DNA of 40,335 nucleotides from Stentor coeruleus (taxonomy: Eukaryota; Ciliophora; Heterotrichea; Heterotrichida; Stentoridae). The stretch lies in contig MPUH01000680.1 in assembly GCA_001970955.1 (NCBI GenBank), positions 1 to 40,335 of the forward strand, written 5' to 3'. Within the stretch, counting starts at the first letter, position 1. Each line of letters begins with the position of its first letter. The notes under the pieces are model-generated. The model searched no databases. It was not told the origin of the DNA and worked only from the letters and a program-made list of their open reading frames with translations. Both the position numbers and the translations under genes were made by a program. Below are positions 19,322-31,309 of this stretch, in pieces.

Positions 19322-20042
19322 ATGGAAAGATTTATGGGCATCAAAAAGCTCGTCCCCAATCTTTTTGAATTTCAGCCAGTGTTCTACGATGAAATTACCT
19401 CTATCCGATATTTAATTGCTTAAGGAGTATTTTAGATCAAAAGTGATGTCCTAAATGCTAGAGAAATATGTATTTAAATTCAGACTTCACAAGATTTATA
19501 TGTGCTAATATTAAATTATAGGAATTATCGCTATATGTGCTAATAATTATTGTAAAAATGTGTCAGTATCTGACAAGGGACAATATTTTTCAATAAAAAT
19601 TCAGAGGTCAATAAAATATTTCTACTTAGCTATTTATGGTTTAATAAAACAGGAGTAAATTACGCAATTAGCTTAACTGGTTTCAATCCGAATACTGTTT
19701 TACACTATTATAAAGATTTAGAACACTGTAGAAGAATCACTTGAAGATCATGACAAGTTTATTAGCGGGCCAGGTATATATGTTCAAATAGATGAATCTA
19801 AATTTGGAAGGTGCAAGTATCATCAAGGTCATATGGTAGAAGGCATTGGGGTAGTCAGTGGAGTAGTTGATGGAGTAGAAATTATATACACAAAAAAAGA
19901 ATTTTTAATAAAAGTTTCTGATAGAAGCATGGAAACTCTTAACAATATCATAACTACCTGGAAAAGAGAAATTCATATCAAGCAGATTAAGTTTTTTTTT
20001 CTCAATAACTTCAAAACTTCTCATATTTATGAATTTTTATAA
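19322..20042 (+). pseudogene. Decayed Merlin/IS1595-like DDE transposase
   Basis: These are remnants of a transposase of the Merlin (ISXO2/IS1595-related) type. In order: an N-terminal piece from ATG 19322 (KKLVPNLFEFQPVFYDEITS), a stretch riddled with stops, FLLSYLWFNKTGVNYAIS and NPNTVLHYYKDLEHC (about 19618-19733), then after a frameshift GIYVQIDESKFGRCKYHQGH, which contains the first catalytic Asp of the DDE triad, and VSDRSMETLNNIITTW (about 19916-19963). The pattern DES-K-F-G-K-Y-x-x-GH plus DRSxxTLxxII is typical of Merlin transposases. The expected second Asp motif and the His-rich end are lost after 20042. Several in-frame TAA/TAG codons and at least one frameshift show it is dead. 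It lies between the Myb and LKR genes. Confidence 0.8.
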
Positions 20043-20976
20043 GACTTCGGTAAAATTTTCCTAGTTTATCGAAATCCTCATAAATTTATGATTATTAACG
20101 CTGGAGAAAAACTTCTGAAACTATAATAAACCCGAATGGGATTTTTATTTTATGATTTATGCTGAAGGGAAAGTACCTTTAAATACTTTGTATAGTAATA
20201 TTTTGTTGCACTAAGAAATTATTGTATTTTTATGATATAATCATTAGTATAGCTAAATTGGTTATTCAAGTGTAAATATTTTAGAAAGGTACAAGATATT
20301 TTGCATTTTTGCAAATATAAACCTGTTTTTAAAAGTAGTCTTTGGTCTTTTGGGATATTTTGTGATTATAGTTTGATGGGCCAAGGTAAATTCATAAGAA
20401 TTGTAATGACTGTTTTAAATTAGCATGTGTAGGATAGTCATAATGTGTGATATGTATTTAACTTTTGATATTTATTAGGATATAAGGGGTACTTTTAAAT
20501 ATACCATAAAATTTTGAAATACTAAAAAATCAGTGAAATTTAACCTTTTTATACAGTTCTAAATAAATTTCAGATTTGGGTAAATTAAATGCTAATCTTA
20601 AACTTTATATCACTAATATCTGTAAAGGTTTATGAAAATATAATACTTCACTATATATAAAATTTCGATTATATTGAAGATAGCTTCTTTTCTTATTACT
20701 TTACAACCAAAAACTTATATTAATATATTTCAAAATTATATATTAACTCTATATATGCAAACTCCATTAGAAATAATCCCATATCCAAAAATTCATGCAT
20801 GACTTGGCTAAACTATCAATATATTAACTAAAGACAATCTAAAGCCTCAAAATGCAACATTTACTACCCTACTATCAAAAAAATCATCAAATCATATATA
20901 AAATCAGTTTATTAAGCATTAAAATCAAAAATCATCATCAAAACAACCCAGCACCAAGTGTGACTAGATAAATAAA
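20043..20976. other. Intergenic spacer with possible transposon tail
   Basis: About 930 nt of AT-rich sequence. The first 120 nt could still belong to the decayed transposase (a frame with NPHKFMIINAGEKLL), but I cannot align it with confidence. The rest, C/A-rich before the LKR start, shows nothing recognisable. Confidence 0.4.
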
Positions 20977-22479
20977 ATGGAAGGCAACAAAAATGTGATT
21001 GGTTTGGTAAGAGAAACAAAAAACTATTGGGAACGCCGCGTTGGTCTTACGCCAAAAGATGTCAAAAGACTCGTTAACTTAGGTATAAAAGTCTTAGTCC
21101 AGCCTTCAACCACAAGATGTTTTACCGATATAGAATTCCAACACGCAGGCGCTATAATAACAGAAGACCTTTCAGAAGCTCAGCTCCTTATTGGTATAAA
21201 AGAAGTCAAAATAATAGATTTATTACCAAAAAGGACGTATATGTTCTTTTCTCATACTCTTAAAGCCCAGCCATATAACATGCCTCTTTTAGATACTTTA
21301 TTAGAAAAGCATATAAGACTAATAGACTATGAATGCATAAGAAACGACTCAGGACGTCTTGTAGCTTTCGGGACTTTTGCAGGGAACGCAGGGGTAATAG
21401 ATTTCCTTCAAGGTCTTGGTAAATACCTTCTCATGCGTAAAATGAGCAACCCATTCTTATATGAACGATTTTCTTATATGTATTACACCTTAGCTGAAGC
21501 TATAGAAAATGTTAGACGTATAGGGAAAATCATATCAACTGAAGGATTACCTGTAGGATTAGGTCCTATGATATGGGGGATTGTTGGAACAGGAAGATGT
21601 GCTGATGGGGCTGAAGAAATATTAGTGAATTTTCCTCATCGTTTTCTAACTCCACAAGAGTTTCTTATATTTGAACCTAGTGAAGAAAGTAATTTTATTA
21701 TATATATTGTGAAATTCGGCACTAAAGATTTATATGAGAGAATTAGTGATGGAGGATTTGATAGGAAAGAATATGGAAGTTCACCACATTTGTATAAGAG
21801 TGTGTTTAAGGAAAAATATGCTGATAGATTGTCGGTGATTGTTAATTGTTTATATTATGAAACGAAGTATCCGAAGATCTTGAGTGTGGATGATTTTAAA
21901 CAGGGTATTGGAAGGCTATTGGGGATTTGTGATATATCTTGTGATTATAAAGGGTCGATTGAGATTTGTAGGAAGTTTACTACGCCGGAAGACCCTTTTT
22001 TCCTATATAACCCAGGTGATGATCGCATATACAAGCTAGTCCAAGAGCATGTGCAAAATTCTCTATTATATCACAGTATGGACTTTCTTCCATCAGAACT
22101 TCCTCGAGATGCTTCACAACATTTCAGTAACAAATTATTCAACTACATTATCGAATTAGCTCAAGATGACCCAAATTTGCCTTATGAAGAACTAACATTA
22201 AATCCTGAAATCAAATATTCAATGATGACTTGTCATGGGGAATTAACACCTAAATTCAAATATATAACAAAACTTAGAGAGGAAAAATCTCATGAGGTGA
22301 AAGTTGTTAAAGAAATAAGTCTGGATGAAGAAATTGCTAATGTTATTTCTGGATGTAGGGAGATAGTTTCAGATCTTCAAAATGCTTTTTATTATCAGGA
22401 GATATCAAGTGAATCAAAAGAGTCTATTATTAAAATTGCTAGGCTTTTAAGAGAAAGTGATCCAAGTTTACCTAATTAA
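20977..22479 (+). CDS. Lysine-ketoglutarate reductase (LKR), stand-alone
   Basis: This enzyme performs the first step of saccharopine-pathway lysine degradation, condensing lysine and 2-oxoglutarate to saccharopine with NADPH. The 500-aa protein matches the N-terminal half of animal and plant AASS/LKR-SDH. It has the alanine-dehydrogenase-like start GLVRETKNYWERRVGLTP (9-26), FFSHTLKAQPYNM (90-102) with the conserved His and Lys, LIDYECIRNDSGRLVAFG (115-132), the Rossmann motif GIVGTGRCADGAEEIL (201-216), and the LKR-specific end MDFLPSELPRDAS. The saccharopine dehydrogenase half normally fused to it (bringing the total to about 930 aa) is absent here and not visible in the 1.9 kb downstream, so this is a monofunctional LKR. 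The C-terminal 60 residues (after NPEIKYSMMTCHGEL) form a charged tail. The ATG at 20977 is preceded by C/A-rich leader; the stop is TAA. No mitochondrial presequence is obvious. Confidence 0.92.
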   Translation: MEGNKNVIGLVRETKNYWERRVGLTPKDVKRLVNLGIKVLVQPSTTRCFTDIEFQHAGAIITEDLSEAQLLIGIKEVKIIDLLPKRTYMFFSHTLKAQPYNMPLLDTLLEKHIRLIDYECIRNDSGRLVAFGTFAGNAGVIDFLQGLGKYLLMRKMSNPFLYERFSYMYYTLAEAIENVRRIGKIISTEGLPVGLGPMIWGIVGTGRCADGAEEILVNFPHRFLTPQEFLIFEPSEESNFIIYIVKFGTKDLYERISDGGFDRKEYGSSPHLYKSVFKEKYADRLSVIVNCLYYETKYPKILSVDDFKQGIGRLLGICDISCDYKGSIEICRKFTTPEDPFFLYNPGDDRIYKLVQEHVQNSLLYHSMDFLPSELPRDASQHFSNKLFNYIIELAQDDPNLPYEELTLNPEIKYSMMTCHGELTPKFKYITKLREEKSHEVKVVKEISLDEEIANVISGCREIVSDLQNAFYYQEISSESKESIIKIARLLRESDPSLPN

Positions 22480-24430
22480 TAGACATAGGATATTTGAAGT
22501 ATTTGCTAGATTTAGAGTTTTTTGAGTTAGATTTTGGGAAAGGGATGCTTTTGATAGGTTTGTTGGAGATGTTCTATTTTTAGATGAGGATGGGCGTTTA
22601 TGTTACAGGCTATGGTTATTTTAGTGATTAATGCTGTGGGATTATGATATATAGGCGAGTTTATATCATGCTTTAAATATTTAAAAATAATAGAAATTGT
22701 TTGATGCATTGACTGGAAAGCAAAATACGGATAATTGCTTTAAGGAAAATAAAGAAAACGTGAATTCTTAGTGAGTTTTAGCATATAATTTATATAAAAT
22801 CCTTGAATAAATTATGTATGCTTTTGCTATGAAGACTATATTTTTAAGCTAATATTTAGAAACAGTGAAAATTTAAAACCTTTAATGTAAATTGTTATTA
22901 TCCTTGGATTCAAGTCTTTAAATCCAGCTATTTTATTTTTGTTTAATAACATAATATTTTGTATGCAATAGTTTTTATATCTTTTTACTATATACTTGCT
23001 TTAAATATTATATAAAGGGAATAAGCTTTACGAGAAAATTATCTAACCTATGCAATCAATTTCTAAATCTATACCATACTTTGGTCATTTATTACTATTT
23101 TTAATTTTCATAGTTTTCAAATTAGTTTATTTATTCAATTATGCTTCCACTCTATTCTTATCATTATCTTTGATATAATTATTTGCATTAGCATAGACTT
23201 TCACTGTTTTTTTTTAAACTTTATATATCTCCTTTATTTTTATTTCCTTATAAAATCCCAAAACCAATTTTTTTCTGTCTAGTTTCACACTAATTATTTT
23301 CTTACACATATTATACCAAAAAACATTCAATCCTTACTAAAAAATTACTTTCATAAGTAGCAGAGCATTATCCTCTTACCATTTTCTAGAAGCTTTTGAA
23401 AACAAAAATCTAAAATTTTCATGTAATAACCAGATATAATCTCATAACTGTACCTCAAACAAAACTAAGAAATCTATGAAATTAATCTAAATTTTCTTTT
23501 AAAAAACCTAATGCTTTTAGCTGAAATAATCATTTTTTGCCCAATTCAGATTATAGTAAATTTCTTTTTAAGAAGCACAAATAAAGCCTTTTAAAGAGAT
23601 TCTCGTGCAACTACCTGAAAAAAGTGTTCATTTCCTCATAGTTCTTTATATCAAAACCAATCGGAAAAATTGTCAAATTTTTTTTTTTCGCAAGCCCAGA
23701 AAATATTAAAATCCCGTATTTTTTCCAAGAAAATGCTTATTTCAGTAGATTTTCCACAATCTTTTATCAAAAAATCCACAAACGTAAGAAAATATTTTTT
23801 TCAATTGAGAGATTGTCATGCTTTTACCTAAAAAACATTTTTGAAAGTCATCAACTAGGAATTTTTAATCAAAAAATTGACAGTCACATGAACCTTAAAT
23901 TACCTTTAAGTGTATTTTCACCAAAATGCGGAAAAAATTGAGTTACTGGCAAATGCCAAGATTCGAAAGGAATTTTTTTTTCACAATATTTAGGTAAAAC
24001 ATAAGCTAAAAACACACAAAACCTTAACAAAACATTACAACTTAATTTTCTTAGAGAAGAAACTCGAAAATATTGATTAAAGAAACCAAAAAATTTTCCC
24101 TGATTTTCAATGATTTTTATCTCAGCCAAATTGCATCAATAACTGATATGATTAAAGGTATTAGTAGCTTATATAATGATGATTCAGTAGCTACTAAAAC
24201 AGTAAAGGTTTGAAATTGGGAAGCATTGAAATGATGAAGAAATCGGATTTACTTTTTTCAATTGATTTTTAATTAGGATTAGGATCATTGATGACATAAG
24301 GGGAGTTGTTACGAATATTAATTTTAAATATTAATATACTATATAAATCTCGTAAGAGACAAGGATTATATAGAAGATGCTTTGAAAAGTTAGAAAAAAA
24401 GGTTATTAATAGGTTTAAGCTTAGCGAAAT
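22480..24430. other. Long intergenic spacer, 1.95 kb
   Basis: This region lies between the LKR gene and the 3' end of the first paralogue-family gene. A minus-strand frame at 23884-24129 has no ATG; treating TGA as Trp would extend it to 23824 but would need five or six TGA codons in about 113, so I do not call it. Poly-T runs occur at 23205-23216 and 23678-23689. No saccharopine dehydrogenase domain, RNA gene or clear repeat is seen. Confidence 0.45.
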
Positions 24431-25213
24431 TTAGCTATCTAGATTTTCATCATCAGCTTGGCTGCTAAGGATACAGTTTTCAGTCTTAAACTTCTTCTTA
24501 GGACAATCTGGGTATATCTTTCTTGCTTTGATGACAAATTCAGGGTATATAAAAGGCCTAATGAAATTAGTGTCTTTTGCAACTACTACAAAGAAAAATG
24601 ATCCGTTTCTAAAGTGTGAAGTGACTTCTTTAATAATAATTTTCTTAAACACCACAACTGAATTCCCTTCAGCTTCAAGTGTTCCCCTCATTATTTTGTC
24701 TCCAGAAGTGTTTATTGCAAGAAGCTTTGGAGGACTATCAGCTGTGAAAAGCATAACTTTAAAAACCAAATTTTGTCTCAATCTTACCTTCACTCCATTT
24801 GAATCTACGATATTCAGTACCACAGAAAATGCTCTTTCTTTATATGCAGGACTTGGCATTTCATTTGCAATTTGCAAAGAATGGCTGTGATTACACAAAT
24901 CACAACAGAGAAACTTTAGCAAACTACTAGGTGTTGTTACTTCTTCGGTTTGGGGCGCTAAATTATTTTCAATTTTTTGGTTGCTCTCTGCAAATTGCAA
25001 CACCTTAACAAGAGCATCTTGGATTTGTCCACTAATATTACGCATCATTTCGTTCTGCTGTACAATAAGTCTGTATAATGCACTAAGCATATTTGGGTCA
25101 TTTGGAAAAGCTGCAGGAATAGGTATCGGTTTGATGACTCCAGGGCTTGCTATTTGCTTCAAGCATTTGCAAGATCCGTCTGTGACGGGACATTGTAAGT
25201 TAAAAGTACACAT
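24431..25213 (-). CDS. Paralogue family member A: Cys N-terminus plus conserved beta domain
   Basis: This is a 260-aa protein of a four-member family found only in this part of the window. The N-terminus MCTFNLQCPVTDGSCKC has Cys at 2, 8, 15 and 17. An amphipathic helical region follows (about 42-75). A second Cys/His cluster CCDLCNHSH sits at 103-111 and is unique to this copy. The conserved domain (119-232) includes FKVMLFTADSPPKL, NTSGDKIMRGTLE, FKKIIIKEVTSHFRNGSFFF and the end FVIKARK. A basic stretch (CPKKKFK, 237-243) could be a nuclear signal. The alternating hydrophobic pattern suggests a beta-sandwich, and the order G-x-L, F-x-K-hydrophobic, S-x-x-R-x-G-x-F recalls CBP60/CudA or Rel-type DNA-binding domains, but this is inference by eye. 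Closest to member C (31310-32089). It is the only member on the minus strand. ATG 25211-25213, TAA stop. Confidence 0.85.
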   Translation of the reverse strand: MCTFNLQCPVTDGSCKCLKQIASPGVIKPIPIPAAFPNDPNMLSALYRLIVQQNEMMRNISGQIQDALVKVLQFAESNQKIENNLAPQTEEVTTPSSLLKFLCCDLCNHSHSLQIANEMPSPAYKERAFSVVLNIVDSNGVKVRLRQNLVFKVMLFTADSPPKLLAINTSGDKIMRGTLEAEGNSVVVFKKIIIKEVTSHFRNGSFFFVVVAKDTNFIRPFIYPEFVIKARKIYPDCPKKKFKTENCILSSQADDENLDS

Positions 25214-27344
25214 TTATTATTATATTATGGGTGGTTATAATTTCATAGCATAACTATATCCTATCCTATTAAAAATCCATATATTATTAGATGATTCATT
25301 TTCTAGAAACCTTTCTGACAATAAAAATACATTTAAGAGTATTTCTTATAATATGGGACTTAAAATAATCCTTGTTCATTTTAAGTTTTTAAGTAAAATC
25401 TGTATTTTCAAGGATAAATCTCTTGAATAAAGGTTAATTCCAAAAAGATGAATAGAGGAATTAATCAAGTATAACTTTTTTCCTGGTGTCCGTATTGAAG
25501 CCAAAGTGTTTTTAAAGGAAAAGTCTATCAATATTTCTCTCTTCTTTATGTATTATGATCATTCGGAAAACTTCTAATTCTTGAAGCTATTTGAAATAAG
25601 ATATGTATATCATAAAATATGGACCAGATAAGAAGAAAAAATGTCTAACATCTGATGAGGTCACTAAGATAAAAAAGGGATGTAAAATAAAGACTTTAGG
25701 ATATTGTAAAGAAAGGAGGATACTAGGCTTTTGAAGACTTTGTAGCCGTAAAATTTTCTTGTAAAAGTCATTATTTGGGATTTTCGATTTTGCGAGCTAG
25801 GCTATAGGAAATAAAAGCTTTTTTGATAAGATTTCGATGATAAATCTTAGAGGAAGCATCTAGTATAGAGAAAGGATAATGCGATAACTTTGAGGATTAA
25901 AGCTGAGGTAGATGATTTAACTCTAATAATATATTAAATATTATAATAATAAAATTTTGATAGGTTATTTCTCTGATGTAATCTTAATTGTACTATTAGA
26001 AAGTAGTATAAATAAGAGGATATAAGGAGAATTGGGTTTTAGTTAAGGATTGGTTCACTGTAAGAGTAAATTAGTGTAATTAAGTTTATGAAAGAAGATA
26101 TTTAGTATTTTTCAAACTTTTTATAAATAATAGACTTGTTTAATATCAATAAAAGATCTAATTGTAAATTAATATTTACTTCCTATGATAAATTTGACAC
26201 AAAATATTATGCAAAAAGCATTTTGACTATAAAAAGTTGATGGAATTGTGGGAAAACTTTGAAGTTTAATAGAAAAAGAACTTAGTTTTGCTATAAGTAT
26301 TTTGTGTGTGTATATAATATAAATATAGTTATAATTAGCTTTAATTATGCTTTTTATTGTTAATTTTGATAGATTTAATAATATGATGCTTCTATATGAG
26401 CTTTTAAAATATGTAATGAGCTTTATTTATATTATAGTAAAAAAAATATAGGAAATTTCATACGAATAAATTCTTATTATAAACATTTCTTGAAAGTGCA
26501 AATATTGACTTATTAAAGATAAACAATATTCTTCATAGTTTCTCATATTTAGAAATTATTATATATAAAGACTAGTAGTAAATATAGTTTATTAGCTGTC
26601 ATTATACATTATTATATTTCATTTTAATTTAAATGATTAAATACAATTATTTCAGCATCAAACTCTTTTATTTATTAGATTATTTCATGTATTTTGCTAA
26701 AGTATAAAATCAATATAACCCTGTGATTAAATCAAACATAATGATATGCAAATAAAAGCAATCAAGACAAACTCAATTGAAAATAAACTGGTGTAAACAT
26801 AATCTGAGCGTTATTTAAAGATTAATATATAGGTAATACTTTATAAAAGTAGCATATTATAAAGCTATTGATAAAATGCTTTAATTATTGAATTATACCT
26901 TTTAGTCTTTATCAATATAATGTATATTTCAAATACTTTATATTCTAAGCAATCAAATTATCTATAAACTCTTCTTTAGAACTATCACTATTAGAACTAA
27001 TTTCATAACAAATACTTTATGCAAAGGATATATTAACTAAATATATCATAAAACAGATGATTATTATAATTTAAGGTAGTTAATTTTTTTAATTTAATAA
27101 GAAGAATTACTTTTGTGATTTAGAAGTTTACCAGTATCATTGATAAGAGTTGAATTTTCTATATAATGTAAAATAATTCTAAGCATTATTGATATTATTG
27201 CCGTCTAAATCCACTGCAAAGTAACCTCAATTGAAGATTATGCTATAAGAATTACTATCAACAAATGGCTTGCTTTTAATGCAACCAATCCAACAAGCTT
27301 GCAAGTTCAAAAAACCACTTTAGATCATATATGTATTACTTTTG
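25214..27344. other. Gene-poor AT-rich region
   Basis: About 2.1 kb upstream of family member A. It is AT-rich throughout, with a G/A-biased section at 25380-26080. No open frame of note, RNA gene or repeat was recognised. Confidence 0.4.
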
Positions 27345-27540
27345 TTCCAAGGATAATGCCATTTGCAGTCTACTTCGATAAAAATCCCCATATCTTAATG
27401 TTCCAACCTTCCAAACTGAATACAATTCCAAAATTGATAAATATATTACTGTTCCAACCTTCCTAATTGAATCCAATTACAAAATAGATAGATGTATTAC
27501 TGTTCCAACCTTTTTAACTGAGTTTGATTCTAAAACTGAT
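27345..27540. repeat. 51-nt tandem repeat
   Basis: The string TTCCAACCTT recurs at 27401 and 27452 and, with its last base inside a T-run, at 27503, exactly 51 nt apart each time. The sequence between keeps about 70-80% similarity by eye (GAA-T-CAATT--AAAAT-GATA-AT-TATTACTG). A more diverged unit starts at about 27345 (TTCCAAGG). Because 51 is a multiple of three, one plus-strand frame stays open from about 27388 to a TAA at 27637-27639, encoding 17-residue repeats beginning VPTF. There is no start codon, so coding is doubtful. Confidence 0.75.
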
Positions 27541-28699
27541 AATAAAGGAAAATTGATGCTGACCTTGAAAACTGAGTTCTTTATTTATCCCAAATCATTT
27601 GCTTTAATCATCCTTGCAAATCATTCATATTTCTATTAAAATATTAGATTTATGATATAAAATGTATTGAATATACTTCATACAAAAAAATCTTAGAATT
27701 TCACTTAGCAAATATTTAATCGAAGACATGAAAACTTTATTAGAAGTTTATCATCTTTATAATTATATAAAAAAACTATATAGTTGAATTGTCTTATTGA
27801 AGCTAATTTAGTTTCTAGTTAAAAAAATTTCAATTAGTCCAAGAAACTTATTTTTCATAATAATCATCAATTACTTTACCTTTTGTTTTAAAATAATCTC
27901 TTTGCTTACGTCATGATGAAATTTCTAATAAAATACAGGCTTAAATGCTTATAAGAGAGTTATTCTAAATATACCATTTCTGACGATATTATATTTTCCG
28001 TCATCCTTCTTATAAGAATGAAAGCTTGCTTGTAGTTTTCGAATTTAAAAGTTTCTCAGTCTATACTTATAAAAATTGCCACTGCGAGTGATTATCTTGA
28101 AGCTGAGAAAGTAATCGCATCATTACACTAATGGCACCTAAGCTTCTTTTATCGTATATCAGATAGTTTTATCTGAAAGTTTTTTATTTCAGTTGCTCAA
28201 AAAATTTCTATATAAAAATCCTGACTTTAAAAATAAGAGATTCTCTTCTAAATCCTTCATATGTATACCTCTACTAAATGCATGGTTAAGAAAAAATTAG
28301 ACTACCATTTATGTTCTATAAGAAGAATATGGATTTATATATAATATCATCTGCGATACCTTTTTCAGCTTTGATTCTATTCATACAAACTCTTTTCAAG
28401 GCAATTGTCTTCCAAAAGTAACAAGATTTATTTATAGGTAACAATTTTTAATACGGTCCGTAAGAAAGGTCTAAATATGTTACAAAATAATAAATGGTAT
28501 CAAATCCTATCAATGTTTAAAAATTCTAAAACTTCCAACCCATGAACACTTATACTGAATATTTTATTTCTTATACTTGAAGTGTATTTGATTATTATTC
28601 CTGAGTTTGACGTTTTTTTGAGATAGTCTTAGTTTAGTATACATATTTTACAAGATGCATATATCTTAATTATTAATCCTTAGCCATTAGTCTAATATA
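27541..28699. other. Spacer upstream of paralogue B
   Basis: About 1.1 kb. The patch 27980-28300 is less AT-rich than surroundings and contains short frames (one reads SILIKIATASDYLEAEK) without start codons; it may be a gene remnant but I recognise nothing. Confidence 0.4.
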
Positions 28700-29547
28700 A
28701 TGTGTCATTTGAATAGCTCGAACAATACAGATTCTAGATCTGAAATAGAAGGCCAAAGAAAAAATTCTCTAATACAGGCTATGGATGAAGTACTAGGTTT
28801 TACTAGTAACAAAGATGACTTTATGAGTCAGATTTTAATAACATTGATGAATAATCAAGCAAAAGCCCTTCAAGACCTTGCAGATATAGTAAAACTAATT
28901 GATGCAGCAGGAGAGATTTTAAAGAAAAAAGATAAACAGGAAAATCATGGAATTGAAAAAATATCAGAAAAAACTTCAGAGTATATTGTTTTGGATAATG
29001 ATTGGATATTTAATGATGAGACTCAGTATGAGTATAGCCTAGAAGTTGTAAAAGATATCCCAAGGCCAATTTGTAAGAATAAAGGATTTTCTCTTGAGCT
29101 TAGAATTGTTGATTTGGAAGGTAACGAAAAGCATCTAAATCAACCTAGTCTATTTAAAATACTTTTATTTACAAGTGAAATACACCCAAATATTCTCACA
29201 TCCAACTCATCGGGAGATAGAATCATCCGAGGTACATTAGAAGAAAAAAGTAAAAACCGTATACTTTTTAAGAAAATCACAATAAATGAAGTATCTTCTT
29301 ACACACCAAGTAGATACTTTAGTTTAGTAGTTATATCAGAGGGTTCTGAAAGAATAAAGCCATTGGTAATCAGAAATGTTAAAGTCAAATCTCGAGTTAG
29401 AGATGCTTNGTAGTTATATCAGAGGGTTCTGAAAGAATAAAGCCATTGGTAATCAGAAATGTTAAAGTCAAATCTCGAGTTAGAGATGCTTTTGGTGTAA
29501 AAAAGCCTAAAGTTGGAGAAAATGATAAAAGACCACAGATCAGCTAG
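28700..29547 (+). CDS. Paralogue family member B (3' end disturbed by assembly joins)
   Basis: This is a 254-aa family member once the assembly duplication is discounted. The raw sequence runs from ATG 28700 into an N at 29409. The second copy of the repeated 82 nt continues the same frame (DAFGVKKPKVGENDKRPQIS) to a TAG at 29545-29547, and a third, redundant copy of the tail ends at 29623. The N-terminus MCHLNSSNNT keeps only Cys2 of the cysteine motif. A helical middle follows (about 40-75, FMSQILITLMNNQAKALQDL). The conserved domain (119-231) has DIPRPICKNKGFSL, FKILLFTSE, NSSGDRIIRGTLE, FKKITINEVSS and VKVKSR. The basic tail suits nuclear localisation. It groups with member D by the NEVSS/NDVSS motif. 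It shares no GC anomaly with neighbours. Function is unknown; a DNA-binding role is inference. Confidence 0.85.
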
Positions 29548-29630
29548 TTTATAAATTATATTAATNTTTGGTGTAAAAAAGCCTAAAGTTGGAGAAAATG
29601 ATAAAAGACCACAGATCAGCTAGTTTATAA
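29327..29630. other. Two assembly joins with unmerged overlaps
   Basis: An N at 29409 separates exact 82-nt copies (29327-29408 and 29410-29491), and an N at 29566 separates exact 64-nt copies (29491-29554 and 29567-29630). Three contig ends were placed next to each other without merging. Collapsing the overlaps restores an intact 3' end for paralogue B. It is not a biological tandem repeat. Confidence 0.9.
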
Positions 29631-31309
29631 TATTAAATTATACAGAAGATAAAGTTTATTATATGTCGAATGCTGTTTGATAAGATATTTATTTTTTGAT
29701 TGATACTAAAGACTATTTATTGAAGTATATGATTTGATTTTATATATAAAGTTGATTGTAGAAGATGGAATTTACAAATTCACCATGCAGATGTGATAAA
29801 ATTCGAAAACTGTGATAAAATATTATTTGGTTATGGTCTAATGATATAGTTTTTATTTATAATATTACATTTTTAGAAAAACTTTAAGTCTTTTGTATGA
29901 AAATTGACTTGGAGAGATTATAAAAAATTATTTCTAATAATAATTTTAAGAATTAGAGAATATTAATACAATCAGTTTTACTTAATCAGAAATATTATAC
30001 AACAGAATTTTAAATAAATATATAGCTGGCATTCTTTTCAAACTCTAACTAAATTATGCTCACACAATAAATTACTTTTTAATATTCATCAGCCATAAAA
30101 GCATTTAATAATTAGTTGGATATTTAATATATCCTTTATTTTGTAATAAATTCTTTTAAATTTAGTTACTGAGTATTTGATAAAAATCTTTTTAAATCTT
30201 AAGAAAATGATGTTTCAAAAATTCTTATATTTAACTAAAAACTGACTGTATTTACAAAAAAATAACTTTTAAGCTCTGATAATGTTTTTTTTGCATTTAT
30301 TCATAAACAAAATTTATATTTTATATTAATCAAAGCTTTGCATAATCAAATAGTTTTTTTTTATGTTTTTGGTATTATAAAATAATAAGTATAATAATTT
30401 AAAGAATGATTAAGAGGAAAATCAGAAAAGATTAAGGGTTTTTAATATTCACATTGAGTATATTTAAGCATGGCATAAAAAATTTAGATTTCTAAGACAT
30501 TTTTTTGGTTTTCACTGAGAAATTTTAGGTAAAGGAATATGAAAGGATTATATTTTCGCTAAAAAAGAAGAAGTTTTTGAATTTTAGACTTGCAAATATA
30601 AATATTATTATCAAGTTAACCTGGCGTCTCACCAACTTTTTCTTTTCATTATTTCCGGTATGAGTATTTACCCTATCACTGCCTTTCTCTCAGTTTTTTT
30701 GATAATATTCTTATTGCCAAACCCAATATAGATAGTTTTATTCTCTACTTGTTGATATTGAATGATAATAAAGACTAGTGGATCCTTGCATAATCTAAAT
30801 TTTTGCATATTTCGATATCACTATATCAGTAAATGCTCCAAAATCAAATCATGATATTTTTTAATCCAAAGCAGAATTTTAAAAGTAGTTCAGACCCATT
30901 CCTATCAAATTTAAGTTAAAATTTAATTATTTATTATTATTTATTACTAAAGCATATTTTAGTCAGAAAATCATAAAGCCAAAGTAAAATCTTAATTATG
31001 ATCTCCACCTATATCTTATATGTTAATCAAAGAACCCTTTATTAAATTTAAAAGTATTAGGGCTACCAAAACCATAAAGGAATCTTAATAGTATCCTAAA
31101 GAGATATAAGCTTATAAAATTTAAATAAAACCAAAACCCCTTTTTCAACCTTTAAAGCTTAAACCCAGCCTCTTTATATAAATCAAGTAGTGGCTAAGTC
31201 AATACTATCCTAATTCCATTATATATATAATACTTATCTTAGCCTTAGATAAAAAACCATATTGGTTGGCTGTGGAAGAAAAAAATGGAAGGCTTATATC
31301 TAATATTAT
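29631..31309. other. Gene-poor AT-rich spacer between paralogues B and C
   Basis: About 1.7 kb. A less AT-rich patch at 30600-30780 has a plus-strand frame open for about 50 codons without a start. The 100 nt before member C include an A-rich run just upstream of the start. Nothing else is recognised. Confidence 0.4.

Noticed and set aside
23824-24165. Minus-strand frame that grows to about 113 codons if TGA is Trp
   Set aside because: It has no ATG at a sensible place, needs five or six TGA codons in a short stretch while intact genes use only TGG, and matches nothing I know.
29327-29630. Apparent triplication of a gene end in paralogue B
   Set aside because: The copies are exact and separated by single Ns, the mark of unmerged contig overlaps rather than biological duplication.
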